From: UBA9611 sp965237595
GTDB lineage: Bacteria; Chloroflexota; Dehalococcoidia; Lucifugimonadales; UBA3495
NCBI GenBank assembly: GCA_965237595.1
Contig: CBDEFY010000004.1
Span: forward strand, 372,001 to 436,000
Reading direction: 5' to 3'
Length of the DNA stretch: 64,000 nt
Both the position numbers and the translations under genes were made by a program. Below, piece by piece: positions 24,102-32,144 of the stretch. Numbering within the stretch: the stretch's first letter is position 1; each line of letters starts with the position of its first letter. The notes under the pieces were generated by a model. It was not told the origin of the DNA. It searched no databases and saw only the letters and a list, made by a program, of their open reading frames with translations.

Positions 24102-26180
24102 TTGTCGCAACAGCAACCGGAGTACAGGTTCCCATTCACGGCCATCGTCGGTCAAAGGGCCATGAAACGGGCGCTGCTATTGAACGCCGTAAACCCGAAG
24201 ATTGGCGGCGTCTTGGTGCGCGGCAAGAAGGGCACCGCCAAGTCCACTGCGGTACGTTCCTTGGCGGCACTGCTTCCCGAAGTTACGGTGGTCCGAGGCT
24301 GCCCTTACAATTGCAGCCCCGAAGACCGGCAGGGACTCTGCGCCCGCTGTGAGCCCAAGAACGACGGCGCGCCGACAGTGGTCCGCCAGATACCCATCGT
24401 GGACCTGCCCGTGGGCGCCACCGAGGACCGGCTGGTGGGTTCTCTGGACATCGAAGAGGCCATCAAGACCGGCAACCGGGTCTTCGAGCCCGGCCTAATC
24501 GCAGCCACCCACCGGGGCATCCTCTACATCGACGAAGTGAACCTGCTAAACGACCACTTGGTGGACATCCTTCTGGATGCCGCCGCCATGGGCCGCAACT
24601 ACGTCGAGCGGGAGGGTATCTCGGTAACTCACCGCTCGGAGTTTATCCTGGTGGGCACCATGAACCCCGAGGAAGGCGACCTGCGGCCCCAACTCTTGGA
24701 CCGGTTCGGCCTTGCCGTGGAGGTGGACAGCCGGTTCTCCCCCGAAGAACGCCAAGAGGTGGTCAAGCGCCGCATCGCCTACGAGGCCGACCCCCATGGG
24801 TTCATGGCGGAGTGGCGGCAGCCGGAAATGGAAGAGCGGGATCGGGTGCTACGCAGCCAACAACTGCTGCCCCAGGTGCAGGTCAGCGACGACATCTTGA
24901 CGCTAATCACCTCCATCTGCGCCGAGTACGATGTGGACGGGATGCGCGGCGATATCGTGATGTACAAGACTGCCAGCACCATCGCCGCCTACGAAGACCG
25001 GACCGAGGTCAACGCCGAGGACGTACGCGAGGCGGCCAACCTGGCCCTCTTGCACCGGCAGCGGCGGCAGCCCTTCCAGCAGCCCAACCTGGCCACCGAG
25101 CAACTGGACTCCATGGTGGACGACTTTCAAAGCCGGGACAACCAGAGGGAGCCGCAGGACCAATCCGGAGACGGGAACCAAGGAGAGGGCGATTCAGAGC
25201 CCCCAGACCCAGGGCCCTCGGATTTAGGACCCTCAGAACCAGAGGTCCCGGAACCGGATGCTGAGCCCGATAATCAGGGCCCGGCCTCTATGCCCCGGGA
25301 CCAGCATTTTGAAGTTGGCGACCCCTTTGCCGTGCGGCCGCTAAATCTGAAGCCGCCCGACAAGCGCTCCCGCCGCGCTTCCGGCCGCCGCAACGTCACC
25401 ATCACCGACTCCTCGGCTGGGCGGTACGTGCGCTCGCGCCAGCCCGAGGACAAAGCGTCCGGCTTGGCATTGGACGCCACTCTGCGCGCCGCCGCTCCCC
25501 ACCAAGAGGGTCGCCGGGCGGCCGCCGATTCCGCCAACGCAGTGCTGATTGAGCCGTGGGACATCCGCGAGAAAGTTAGAGAGAGCAAAGCCGGCAGTCT
25601 GGTTTTGTTCGTGGTGGATGCCAGCGGGTCCATGGGGGCGCAGCGGCGGATGGTGGCGGTGAAAGGTGCCATCATGTCCCTGCTGCTGGACGCCTACCAG
25701 CGGCGCGACCGGGTGGGGCTAATCGCCTTCCGTGGCACGAAGGCCGACCTTCTGCTTCCGCCCACCAACAGCGTGGAACTGGCCCAGGCGCACCTTCAGG
25801 AGATGCCCACCGGAGGCCGGACCCCGCTGAGCGCCGGTCTGTTCAAAGCCTTGGAGGTCATTGAGACTGAACGGATCAAGGACCGGGGCGTGCTGCCCTT
25901 GGTGGTCCTGCTTTCCGACGGCCGGGGCAACGTGGCCCAGGGGCCGGATTCGCCGCTGGCCGAAGCATCCGCCGCGGCGGGAATCATCGGCGACGGGAAG
26001 ATACCAGCGGTGGTGGTGGACACTGAGTCCGGTTTCGTCAGACTGGGCATGATTCAGCCAGTAGCAGAGGCCATGGGCGCCCAGTACCTCAAGCTGGAGG
26101 ACCTGCGGGCCGACAACCTGGCCGAGGCCGTGCGGGTCAGGATGCCAGTCATCGGTGAAGTTCCGCCCCACGTCAATTGA
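24102..26180 (+). CDS. ChlI-ChlD fusion: AAA+ and VWA subunit of cobaltochelatase
   Basis: A single polypeptide of about 692 aa joins the two motor subunits of metal chelatases. The N-terminal AAA+ domain (about residues 5-340) has Walker A GKKGTAKST, Walker B ILYIDEVNLL, and VGTMNPEEGDLRPQLLDRFG. A Pro/Glu/Asp-rich linker follows (about 345-420). The C-terminal VWA domain has a MIDAS motif VVDASGSMGAQ and TGGRTPLSAGL. I prefer the TTG at 24102 behind AGGAGG over an upstream GTG at 24084 that would bury that site. With CobN at 15198 it probably forms the ATP-dependent cobaltochelatase in place of CobS/CobT. A magnesium chelatase is the alternative, but no other chlorophyll genes are seen. Confidence 0.85.
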   Translation: MSQQQPEYRFPFTAIVGQRAMKRALLLNAVNPKIGGVLVRGKKGTAKSTAVRSLAALLPEVTVVRGCPYNCSPEDRQGLCARCEPKNDGAPTVVRQIPIVDLPVGATEDRLVGSLDIEEAIKTGNRVFEPGLIAATHRGILYIDEVNLLNDHLVDILLDAAAMGRNYVEREGISVTHRSEFILVGTMNPEEGDLRPQLLDRFGLAVEVDSRFSPEERQEVVKRRIAYEADPHGFMAEWRQPEMEERDRVLRSQQLLPQVQVSDDILTLITSICAEYDVDGMRGDIVMYKTASTIAAYEDRTEVNAEDVREAANLALLHRQRRQPFQQPNLATEQLDSMVDDFQSRDNQREPQDQSGDGNQGEGDSEPPDPGPSDLGPSEPEVPEPDAEPDNQGPASMPRDQHFEVGDPFAVRPLNLKPPDKRSRRASGRRNVTITDSSAGRYVRSRQPEDKASGLALDATLRAAAPHQEGRRAAADSANAVLIEPWDIREKVRESKAGSLVLFVVDASGSMGAQRRMVAVKGAIMSLLLDAYQRRDRVGLIAFRGTKADLLLPPTNSVELAQAHLQEMPTGGRTPLSAGLFKALEVIETERIKDRGVLPLVVLLSDGRGNVAQGPDSPLAEASAAAGIIGDGKIPAVVVDTESGFVRLGMIQPVAEAMGAQYLKLEDLRADNLAEAVRVRMPVIGEVPPHVN

Positions 26181-26324
26181 CACTGTTCGCCCGTAAGGCC
26201 CGTTTACATCACCCACGGGAGTTGGTAACCTCGACTGTGGCCCAATCTGAAGAGTGCTGGATCAATAGAACCCTCGCACGATTGGGAGGCATGAATTACC
26301 TAGCCTTAACCCGTTTTATGAAAA

Positions 26325-26338
26325 ACCGGCGAGCCGGT
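26325..26338 (+). promoter_or_regulatory. Small hairpin directly before the glyS ribosome-binding site
   Basis: A six-base perfect stem ACCGGC/GCCGGT with a two-base centre sits immediately 5' of the AGGAGG of glyS. It might modulate ribosome access, or be the stem of a weak terminator for the preceding gene; there is no T tract after it. A T-box leader is not recognisable in the 170-base upstream region. Confidence 0.25.
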
Positions 26339-26352
26339 CAGGAGGTATCTGC

Positions 26353-27723
26353 TTGGTCCGCTATATGCCCTATGCCGACATGGACAAGATGATGTCTCTG
26401 TCCAAGCGCCGGGGTTTTATGTTCCAGAGTTCGGAGATCTACGGAGGGCTGGGTTCCACCTGGGACTACGGCCCTCTAGGCGTCGAACTGAAACGCAACG
26501 TCAAAGAGGCCTGGTGGCGCTCGGTAATCACAGAGCGGGACGACATGGTGGGGCTGGACGCCGCCATCCTGATGCACCCCCAGACCTGGGTCGCCAGCGG
26601 TCACGTTGAGAACTTTTCCGATCCCTTGGTCGAATGCAAAGAATGCAACTCACGGTTCCGACAGGACCATCTGTTGGAAGCCACCGGCGTGGACCCGGAA
26701 TCACCGGAGGCCGCTGCCGCGCTCAAGGAGCTGCGCTGCCCGGAGTGCGAAGGCGAACTGGGCGAACCGCGCCGTTTCAACCTGATGTTCAAGACCTTCA
26801 TGGGCCCGGTGGAAGACACGGCCAGCGAGGTCTTTCTCCGTCCCGAAACCGCCCAGGGCATCTTCGTCAATTTCAAAAACGTGCTCGACTCGACGCGCAA
26901 GAAGCTACCCTTCGGCATCGGCCAGATAGGCAAGTCCTTCCGAAATGAAATCACCCCCGGCAACTTCACCTTCCGCACCAGGGAGTTTGAGCAGATGGAG
27001 GTGGAGTTCTTCGTGAAGCCGGGCACCGACCAAGAGTGGCTGGACAGGTGGGTCAAAGAACGCTTCCAGTGGTACATCGACTTCGGCATCCGGCCTGAGA
27101 ACTTGCGGCTGCGCCGCCACGGCTCCGACGAGTTGGCCCACTACGCCACCGACTGCTATGACGTCGAGTACCGGTTCCCCTGGGGTTGGGCGGAACTGGA
27201 GGGCATCGCGGACCGCACCGATTACGACCTTAAGCAGCACTCCGAGTACAGCGGCGAGGACCTTTCCTACTTCGATGACGAATCTCAAGAACGTTACTTT
27301 CCCTACGTGATTGAGCCCTCCGGCGGCGTTGACCGTGCCACCCTGGCCTTCTGGCTGGACGCCTACGACGAGGAACCCGACGGCGACGCCGTGCGCGTGG
27401 TCTCCCACATACACCGGGACCTGGCGCCGGTCACCGTGGCCGCCCTGCCGCTGAGCAGGAACGAAAAGCTGCTGCCCACCGCCAGGAGGGTCTACGATGT
27501 GTTGCGGAAGCATTTCAGGACTCATTACGACGACGCCCAGAGCATCGGCCGCCGCTACCGCCGCCAGGACGAGATTGGCACTCCCTACTGCGTGACCATC
27601 GATTTCGACACGATCGACGACAACCAGGTGACCATCCGCGACCGGGACACCATGTACCAGGCAAGGGTCCCAGTGTCTGAACTGGTGGACATCCTCAAAG
27701 ACAAAATGGAACACGGCTGGTAA
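26353..27723 (+). CDS. glyS: Glycyl-tRNA synthetase, class II dimeric type
   Basis: A 456-residue alpha2-type GlyRS (eukaryotic/Thermus-like, not the alpha2beta2 form). The N-terminal KRRGFMFQSSEIYGGLGSTW and DYGPLGVELKRN motif is diagnostic. A zinc-ribbon insertion follows (CKEC...CPEC). Motif 2 (IGKSFRNEITPG) and motif 3 (PSGGVDRATLAF) are intact, and a C-terminal anticodon-binding domain ends the protein. The TTG start follows AGGAGG by eight bases; an ATG four codons later is possible. It charges tRNA-Gly. Confidence 0.95.
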   Translation: MVRYMPYADMDKMMSLSKRRGFMFQSSEIYGGLGSTWDYGPLGVELKRNVKEAWWRSVITERDDMVGLDAAILMHPQTWVASGHVENFSDPLVECKECNSRFRQDHLLEATGVDPESPEAAAALKELRCPECEGELGEPRRFNLMFKTFMGPVEDTASEVFLRPETAQGIFVNFKNVLDSTRKKLPFGIGQIGKSFRNEITPGNFTFRTREFEQMEVEFFVKPGTDQEWLDRWVKERFQWYIDFGIRPENLRLRRHGSDELAHYATDCYDVEYRFPWGWAELEGIADRTDYDLKQHSEYSGEDLSYFDDESQERYFPYVIEPSGGVDRATLAFWLDAYDEEPDGDAVRVVSHIHRDLAPVTVAALPLSRNEKLLPTARRVYDVLRKHFRTHYDDAQSIGRRYRRQDEIGTPYCVTIDFDTIDDNQVTIRDRDTMYQARVPVSELVDILKDKMEHGW

Positions 27724-27750
27724 CCTGGCGGGCGGCTCGCCGCGCTTTCA

Positions 27751-27768
27751 CCGGCTCGCCGGGTTTTC
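27751..27768 (+). terminator. Possible weak terminator after glyS
   Basis: A short CCGG/CCGG stem with a CTCG loop is followed by GTTTTC. A second small GC-rich hairpin lies just upstream (about 27731-27745). The weak stem and short T tract make this a low-confidence call. Confidence 0.3.
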
Positions 27769-27792
27769 ATATTACGGCTTGGATCGAGGGAA

Positions 27793-28572
27793 ATGCCTCC
27801 TAATCTTGTAGCCGCAACCGTACGTCAGGGGTTGTTCACCCGCATCGTTGGCAGGCGGCTGCTATATTACCCGGAGCTTTCTTCCACCATGGACGAGGCC
27901 GCCAAGCTGGGGGAAGGGGACGCCGAAGAGGGTGCGGTGGTGGTGGCCGAGGTGCAGCGGGCGGGCCGGGGACGCCAGGGCCGTGGTTGGGTATCCCAAC
28001 CGGGCAACCTGCTCGTTTCCGTTTTGTTCCGTCCAACACTGGAAGCCCTGCCGTTCATCAGTATCATCGGCGGGATAGCCGCCGCCCGGGCGGTGCGCAA
28101 AATCACGGGCCTGGACCCCAAGATCAAATGGCCCAACGACTTGTTCATCGGCGGTCGCAAAGCCGCTGGCATCCTGGCCGAGAGCGCAATCACCGGGGAT
28201 ACCGTATGGTATGCTGTGCTCGGCGTAGGCATGAACGTGAGCCTGGACACCAGCCAGACCGATGAGATTTCCTCCTTCGCCACCAGCGTCAACGCCGCAG
28301 CCGGGCGGGAGGTCCCCCGGGAAGACCTGCTCCGCCAATTCCTCATGGACCTGGACGCCCTCTACCTGGCGTTGGGCCAAGGGAAATCCCCCATCTCCGA
28401 GTGGCAAGACCTGCTGGAGACTGCGGGTCAACGCCTGGTGGCAACCTGGGGAGACGACACCTTCACCGGCGTGGCGGAGGGTACCGATGAATTGGGTAAC
28501 CTGCTCCTGCGGCAGGGCGACGGTTCCCTCTTAACCCTGACCGCCGGGGACGTAACGCTGAGTCAAGACTAA
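27793..28572 (+). CDS. birA: Biotin--[acetyl-CoA-carboxylase] ligase
   Basis: A 259-residue biotin protein ligase that adenylates biotin and transfers it to the carboxyl-carrier protein. The biotin/ATP loop RAGRGRQGRGWVSQPG, the KWPNDLFIGGRKAAGILAE core and a C-terminal SH3-like domain (NLLLRQGDGSLLTLTAGDV) are seen. There is no N-terminal winged-helix domain, so it is a monofunctional ligase (class I) and not a repressor. The gene follows glyS by about 70 bp. Confidence 0.93.
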   Translation: MPPNLVAATVRQGLFTRIVGRRLLYYPELSSTMDEAAKLGEGDAEEGAVVVAEVQRAGRGRQGRGWVSQPGNLLVSVLFRPTLEALPFISIIGGIAAARAVRKITGLDPKIKWPNDLFIGGRKAAGILAESAITGDTVWYAVLGVGMNVSLDTSQTDEISSFATSVNAAAGREVPREDLLRQFLMDLDALYLALGQGKSPISEWQDLLETAGQRLVATWGDDTFTGVAEGTDELGNLLLRQGDGSLLTLTAGDVTLSQD

Positions 28573-28583
28573 ATGGTCATTGG

Positions 28584-28792
28584 GGGGCTTGTCTCAAATC
28601 TGTCATTCTGAGGAGTGCCGTGGGCCTACGAAGAATCTCGTTTCAACTGGGAATGACCGCGCAGACGGAACGAGACCCCTCGCTGAGTTTATCCTGAGCG
28701 GAGCCGAAGGGCTCGGGGTGACAAGGGGAAGCGTACGTGGAGCCACCAGACGGGCCAATATAATCATATCTGTCACATTTGAGGCAACGCCG
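28584..28792. mobile_element. MITE-like element, copy 1
   Basis: A roughly 209-bp non-coding element. Its left end GGGGCTTGTCTCAAA and right end TTTGAGGCAACGCC are imperfect terminal inverted repeats. The interior (TCATTCTGAGGAG, CGAAGAATCTCGTTTCA, GGGAATGAC, GAACGAGACCCCTCGCT) is shared with copy 2 at 39459. Copy 1 has about 30 extra interior bases and more diverged ends. It fills most of the birA-SDR intergenic space. Confidence 0.7.
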
Positions 28793-28873
28793 GTCATGGG
28801 TATCCGCTTTCTGTGGGTGCAATTCTAGTCGCTTCTCAATTTTAACGCGGTTGCACCGCCGCCAGAGGGATAG

Positions 28874-29680
28874 ATGCTGGAATCACTGAGCTTGGAAGGC
28901 AAAACGGTTGTCATCACTGGCGGCGGCACTGGGCTGGGCCGGGCAATGGTCCGCGCGATGGCCCGCGCCGGAGCAGACCTGGTCATCGCTGGACGCCGCA
29001 CGGGCCCCATCGAAGAGGCCGCCGCTGAGGCAGAGAGCTTGGGCGTCATGGCGGCTTCGGTGGCGACGGACGTAACCGATTCGGCCCAAGTGGTCAATCT
29101 GATAAAGACCTGCCAGGACCGGTTCGGCAAGATCGACGTGATGGTGAACAACGCCGGGGCCGTCTCGGAAAACGTCCGCAAGCCCATCTGGGACCTGACC
29201 GACGAGGACTGGGACCGGGTTATGACCGTGAACCTCACCGGCGCGTTCTATTGTTCCCGGGAAGTCTCCCAGACCATGGTCGACCAGGGCCATGGCAAAA
29301 TAATCAACGTGGCTTCCGGGTTCGGCATGCGGGGCGGGCGTGACATCTATATGTACTGTTGCAGCAAGGGCGGCATGATTCAACTCACCCGGGTGCTCTC
29401 CTTCAACCTGGCCCGTTACGGAATCACCGCCAACACCATCGTGCCCGGCTTCGTGCCCACCGGGGCAACCGACACCATGTCCGCCAGCCTGCCCAGGGGC
29501 GGCGAGTTCCTGCCCACCGGCAAACTGGGCAAGCCCGAGGACTTTGGACCGCTGGCCGTCTATCTGGCGTCGCCGGCCTCGGACTACATGACCGGCGAGA
29601 TGTTCATCGCCGACGGCGGCGGTTTGGCCGGGGGTGTCACGCCCACTGGCCACGCTCCGGTAATCCCCCTAGAAACCTAA
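28874..29680 (+). CDS. Short-chain dehydrogenase/reductase (SDR)
   Basis: A 268-residue classical SDR with Rossmann fold. It shows the cofactor loop TGGGTGLGRAM, the D at TDVTD, NNAG, the catalytic Ser in INVASGFG, the YCCSK form of the YxxxK motif, and the C-terminal DGGG. The R in IAGRRTG after beta-2 hints at NADP(H) preference, but this is only suggestive. The substrate is unknown. It is preceded by MITE copy 1 and followed by the IS-like region. Confidence 0.85.
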   Translation: MLESLSLEGKTVVITGGGTGLGRAMVRAMARAGADLVIAGRRTGPIEEAAAEAESLGVMAASVATDVTDSAQVVNLIKTCQDRFGKIDVMVNNAGAVSENVRKPIWDLTDEDWDRVMTVNLTGAFYCSREVSQTMVDQGHGKIINVASGFGMRGGRDIYMYCCSKGGMIQLTRVLSFNLARYGITANTIVPGFVPTGATDTMSASLPRGGEFLPTGKLGKPEDFGPLAVYLASPASDYMTGEMFIADGGGLAGGVTPTGHAPVIPLET

Positions 29681-29745
29681 TCCTAGGCGTAACTATTGCC
29701 GTATCTGGGTGCAATTGACGAATAGCATTTCACCCCCCACTCCAA

Positions 29746-29797
29746 CTCTCCCCGTCCTGGGAGAGAGAACTAGTCCCTTCCCCCTCGCAAGGGGGAA
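29746..29797. repeat. REP-like palindromes
   Basis: Two adjacent hairpins: CTCTCCC/GGGAGAG (29746-29765) and TTCCCCCT/AGGGGGAA (29778-29797). A related hairpin, CCTTCCC/GGGAAGG, lies at 40458-40479. They abut the left inverted repeat of the transposase segment. Confidence 0.5.
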
Positions 29798-29819
29798 CGT
29801 TGGCTTTGCACCAAAAGTC

Positions 29820-30746
29820 TTATTCCCAGGACACTTTTGGAACAACTGGCTCTTCTGTTCCAAAAGTCTCGGTGTCAAATGCCGGCTCGATGCCCAATTC
29901 GAACATGCTCGAAACGAGCACGACGATATTATGACACAAGATTTTAGCCAGCACTTCGTTGACTTGGGCCACTGGCGTCTTGGAGCGAACCGCCCCACCG
30001 AACTTGGCCTTAATCATCGAAAACGTAGTCTCCACGTTGCTGCGCTTGTGATACCTAGCCGAAAATTCGGCTCGGTTCAAGTTGTAGAAGTGGAAGGCCC
30101 GTTCCCACAGGCCGTCACGCTTATGATGGCCGCTGTGGGCCACGGAGTTGGTCTTGAAAGGGATGTAAGCTGTTCCGCCAACTGCCTGGACTTCTCGGAG
30201 GTTCTGCCTGCTCAGATAAGCCTTGTCGCCGGAGACTTCATTGACCGTGAAGTTCTGCGCGGTGGTTTTAACGAACGGAGCCAGGTAGGGCGAGTCCGCG
30301 CTCATGGTGGTGGTCGCTTCACACGAAGTGATGATATTCGTGGAAACACCGCACATTACATGTACCTTGACCCACTGGGCTTCCTTAATCATCTTGGCCC
30401 ATTTGTTGTCGAACCACCGGTGGTAGACGGATGTAGCAAAGCCGCTGGAGTCAACGGCAAAGTCTGTTTCCACAGACTTGAGCGGAAGTGCACTCTGTTC
30501 AATCAGGGATTTCAGCAAAGGGGCCAGGTCGGGATTCTCCAGATGCCGGAATGTGCTGGTGAACGACGGGACGTTGTCCAAAAGTCCTTTGTCATGGGCG
30601 TTTCGGAAATCCGTCATCGCCCGTCTACCCGACATGGTGGAATAGACCTTAAGACCGATGCCAAAAACTACGTCGGAGAGAGGGAGCCGGGGACGGCCAA
30701 AGGTTTGTGGCGGTTGCTCGATGGTATCGCAGAGATCACGAAGCAA
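29820..30746 (-). CDS. IS5/IS1182-like DDE transposase
   Basis: A transposase with a DDE_Tnp_1-type catalytic core: D in ETDFAVDSSGF, D in EVSGDKAYLS, and E in KRSNVETTFSMIK, so the triad is intact. The first clear start is TTG at 30744-30746 (308 aa). However, the frame stays open upstream to about 30860 and encodes a plausible IS1182 N-terminus (YSQDWPAYNAAQTHEEERF) with no ATG or GTG before it. The 5' end may therefore be truncated or start at a rare codon. It is flanked by the left inverted repeat. Confidence 0.8.
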   Translation of the reverse strand: MLRDLCDTIEQPPQTFGRPRLPLSDVVFGIGLKVYSTMSGRRAMTDFRNAHDKGLLDNVPSFTSTFRHLENPDLAPLLKSLIEQSALPLKSVETDFAVDSSGFATSVYHRWFDNKWAKMIKEAQWVKVHVMCGVSTNIITSCEATTTMSADSPYLAPFVKTTAQNFTVNEVSGDKAYLSRQNLREVQAVGGTAYIPFKTNSVAHSGHHKRDGLWERAFHFYNLNRAEFSARYHKRSNVETTFSMIKAKFGGAVRSKTPVAQVNEVLAKILCHNIVVLVSSMFELGIEPAFDTETFGTEEPVVPKVSWE

Positions 30747-30861
30747 AGCGACGAATCGTTCTTCTTCGTGCGTCTGTGCCGCGTTGTAAGCTGGCCAATC
30801 CTGGGAATAAGTCTTCCGTGGTTGGGGGAGTGTAGCCGTGGTACTATGAATGAGCGATAGT

Positions 30862-31096
30862 CATGGTGGAGTTACAGCCTCCATCTTGATTAGGGAGCGG
30901 CGGTGTTTCGGCACCGTTTGCTCCCGACGTGACTATATTATCGCCGATTTCAGCGAAAAAATCAAGCTGAATCGCGTCATTTCGGTGCCAATTAGGTGCG
31001 TGTTCTGGAGGATTTCGACGTACAGCGGCTCTGCTGCACATAAAATAGTTAACTCCCGCCGCCCTATGGCGCAAGTCGTCGGGCTGCGTGGCGTTA
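30862..31096. other. Non-coding stretch between transposase and tRNA-Ser
   Basis: No convincing gene. It holds a strong imperfect hairpin at about 30893-30926 (GGGAGC...CGGTG...CACCG...GCTCCC) without a T tract and a short hairpin GGAG/CTCC near 30872. On the minus strand the large hairpin lies downstream of the tRNA and may help end its transcript. Confidence 0.4.
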
Positions 31097-31185
31097 TGGT
31101 GCCGAGGGCGGGGCTTGAACCCGCAAGGCGGAAAACCGCCGGTGGTTTTCAAGACCACTGCGTTTACCAATTTCGCCACCCCGGC
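31097..31185 (-). tRNA. tRNA-Ser(UGA)
   Basis: The minus strand folds into a complete class II tRNA. The acceptor stem is GCCGGGG/CCTCGGC with one G-U pair. A 3-bp D stem, the anticodon stem GTGGT/ACCAC with loop CTTGAAA (anticodon TGA), a long variable arm (GGCGG/CCGCC) and T stem GCGGG/CCCGC with loop TTCAAGC follow. CCA is encoded at 31097-31099. The long variable arm and the UGA anticodon give serine. It lies inside the inverted-repeat-bounded segment. Confidence 0.93.
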
Positions 31186-31236
31186 ATGCATCAGCGGCGC
31201 GGTTATGTCTTTGCGGGCTGGCCGCGCCGTTTCTTA

Positions 31237-31692
31237 TCAAAAGGGCAGGTCATCAGCTTTGTACTCGAAGGTGTTACGAGCAATCTTTGTAAAACGGTCC
31301 GCACTGGAAAGGACCGTTCCGATAACCGCAAAGGGTTGTTTTACGCCAAGGTCAAGCCCCTGGCTGTGCAGTTCCTCAAGCACACACTGTACCTTAACCA
31401 ATTCGTTGCTAGGCGGAAGGCGTCGCCAAACAGCCAGTGCAGCTTCAACTATCAATCTAGGGCGCTCGGACGTTTCAACAGTATCGAAATGTGGATCGTG
31501 GTTAAGGTCACTGGCCTCTACATTAGCGGTATCTTGCAGATAAGTACCAAGCGCAGTGATGGCCGAGAGCTGGTTTTTCAGCCTATCGAACTCGGCGTCT
31601 ATCTCTTGCAACAGTTCACCGCCAAGGTCGTAAGCTGCTTGCTCACCCTCCATAGTCCAGGTGTTCATCATTTCCTTTACATAGTCACGCAT
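31237..31692 (-). CDS. Hypothetical protein, possible C-terminal winged-helix
   Basis: A 151-residue soluble protein that I do not recognise. The N-terminal half is helical and acidic (GEQAAYDLGGELLQEIDAEF). The C-terminal part (VLEELHSQGLDLGVKQPF, then AVIGTVLSSADRFTKIARN) has the look of a HARE-HTH-type winged helix, but this is only a visual impression. GGAG lies nine bases before the ATG. It is divergent from the small HTH gene at 31776 with an operator-like repeat between them, and both lie in the candidate mobile segment. Confidence 0.55.
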   Translation of the reverse strand: MRDYVKEMMNTWTMEGEQAAYDLGGELLQEIDAEFDRLKNQLSAITALGTYLQDTANVEASDLNHDPHFDTVETSERPRLIVEAALAVWRRLPPSNELVKVQCVLEELHSQGLDLGVKQPFAVIGTVLSSADRFTKIARNTFEYKADDLPF

Positions 31693-31744
31693 GTGTCATA
31701 TCTCCGCACTGATAGTTACAGTACCCAGTGCCAACTGCGTGAGT

Positions 31745-31768
31745 ATACTACATTACTGTCAGTAGTAT
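31745..31768. promoter_or_regulatory. Operator-like inverted repeats between divergent genes
   Basis: A 7-bp inverted repeat ATACTAC/GTAGTAT separated by 10 bases (half-site centres 17 bp apart) contains an inner palindrome TACTG-T-CAGTA (31754-31764). A TATACT -10-like box for the rightward gene (31744-31749) overlaps the left half. The 31776 HTH protein is the obvious candidate ligand. Confidence 0.45.
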
Positions 31769-31775
31769 CACCACT

Positions 31776-31979
31776 ATGATAAGAGAGTACGTCTACACGA
31801 TCCAAGAGGCAGCAGATGTTCTTGCGGTCAATCGGGAGACAGTGAGGCGGTGGATGGTGGCCGGAAAACTCGCAGGAGAGAATATTGGTGGTGCCGTGCT
31901 ATTGCCTCGGTGGGCCGTTGAAATGATTAAGCAAGAACGACAAACGAGAAGCCAAAAGCAACGCCGGGGTAAGAAATAA
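31776..31979 (+). CDS. Excisionase-family small helix-turn-helix protein
   Basis: A 67-residue basic protein with a MerR/Xis-type HTH: YTIQEAADVLAVNRETVRRWMVAGKL, split over residues 7-32, followed by the wing (GGAVLLPRWAV) and a lysine/arginine-rich tail. Such proteins act as excisionases or as small repressors of divergent genes. No clear Shine-Dalgarno precedes the ATG. Its place beside an operator-like repeat suggests autoregulation. Confidence 0.7.
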   Translation: MIREYVYTIQEAADVLAVNRETVRRWMVAGKLAGENIGGAVLLPRWAVEMIKQERQTRSQKQRRGKK

Positions 31980-32144
31980 CGTGGCTCTTACTTTTGATTC
32001 AACATGGACTTTAGGTGCAAAGCCCGTGGGAGATATAAAGTAGGGGTTCGTGACCTTTTGGAACAACCGACCGACTTTAGGAACAGATGCTACTTATGGA
32101 GCAAAGCCGGGGAAGGTTAGGATGGGGGGAACAGGAGAACCTAC

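Larger units (their letters stand above)
29802..32024. mobile_element. Candidate 2.2-kb element bounded by 18-bp inverted repeats
   Basis: GGCTTTGCACCAAAAGTC at 29802-29819 and its inverted copy at 32007-32024 (17 of 18 match) bound a segment with a transposase, tRNA-Ser(UGA) and two small divergent genes. The left repeat begins right after the transposase stop codon, as for an IS end. No convincing target duplication was seen. The segment could be a true passenger-carrying element, or an IS plus a solo end from another copy. A partial copy of the end motif (GACTTTAGG ... GCAAAGCC, interrupted) lies at 32073-32108. Confidence 0.5.

Noticed and set aside
26181..26352. T-box leader for glyS
   Set aside because: No T-box sequence, specifier loop or terminator/antiterminator pair could be seen.
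29709..30860. 383-codon open frame on the plus strand over the transposase
   Set aside because: The minus frame carries an intact DDE transposase; the plus frame has no recognisable domain.
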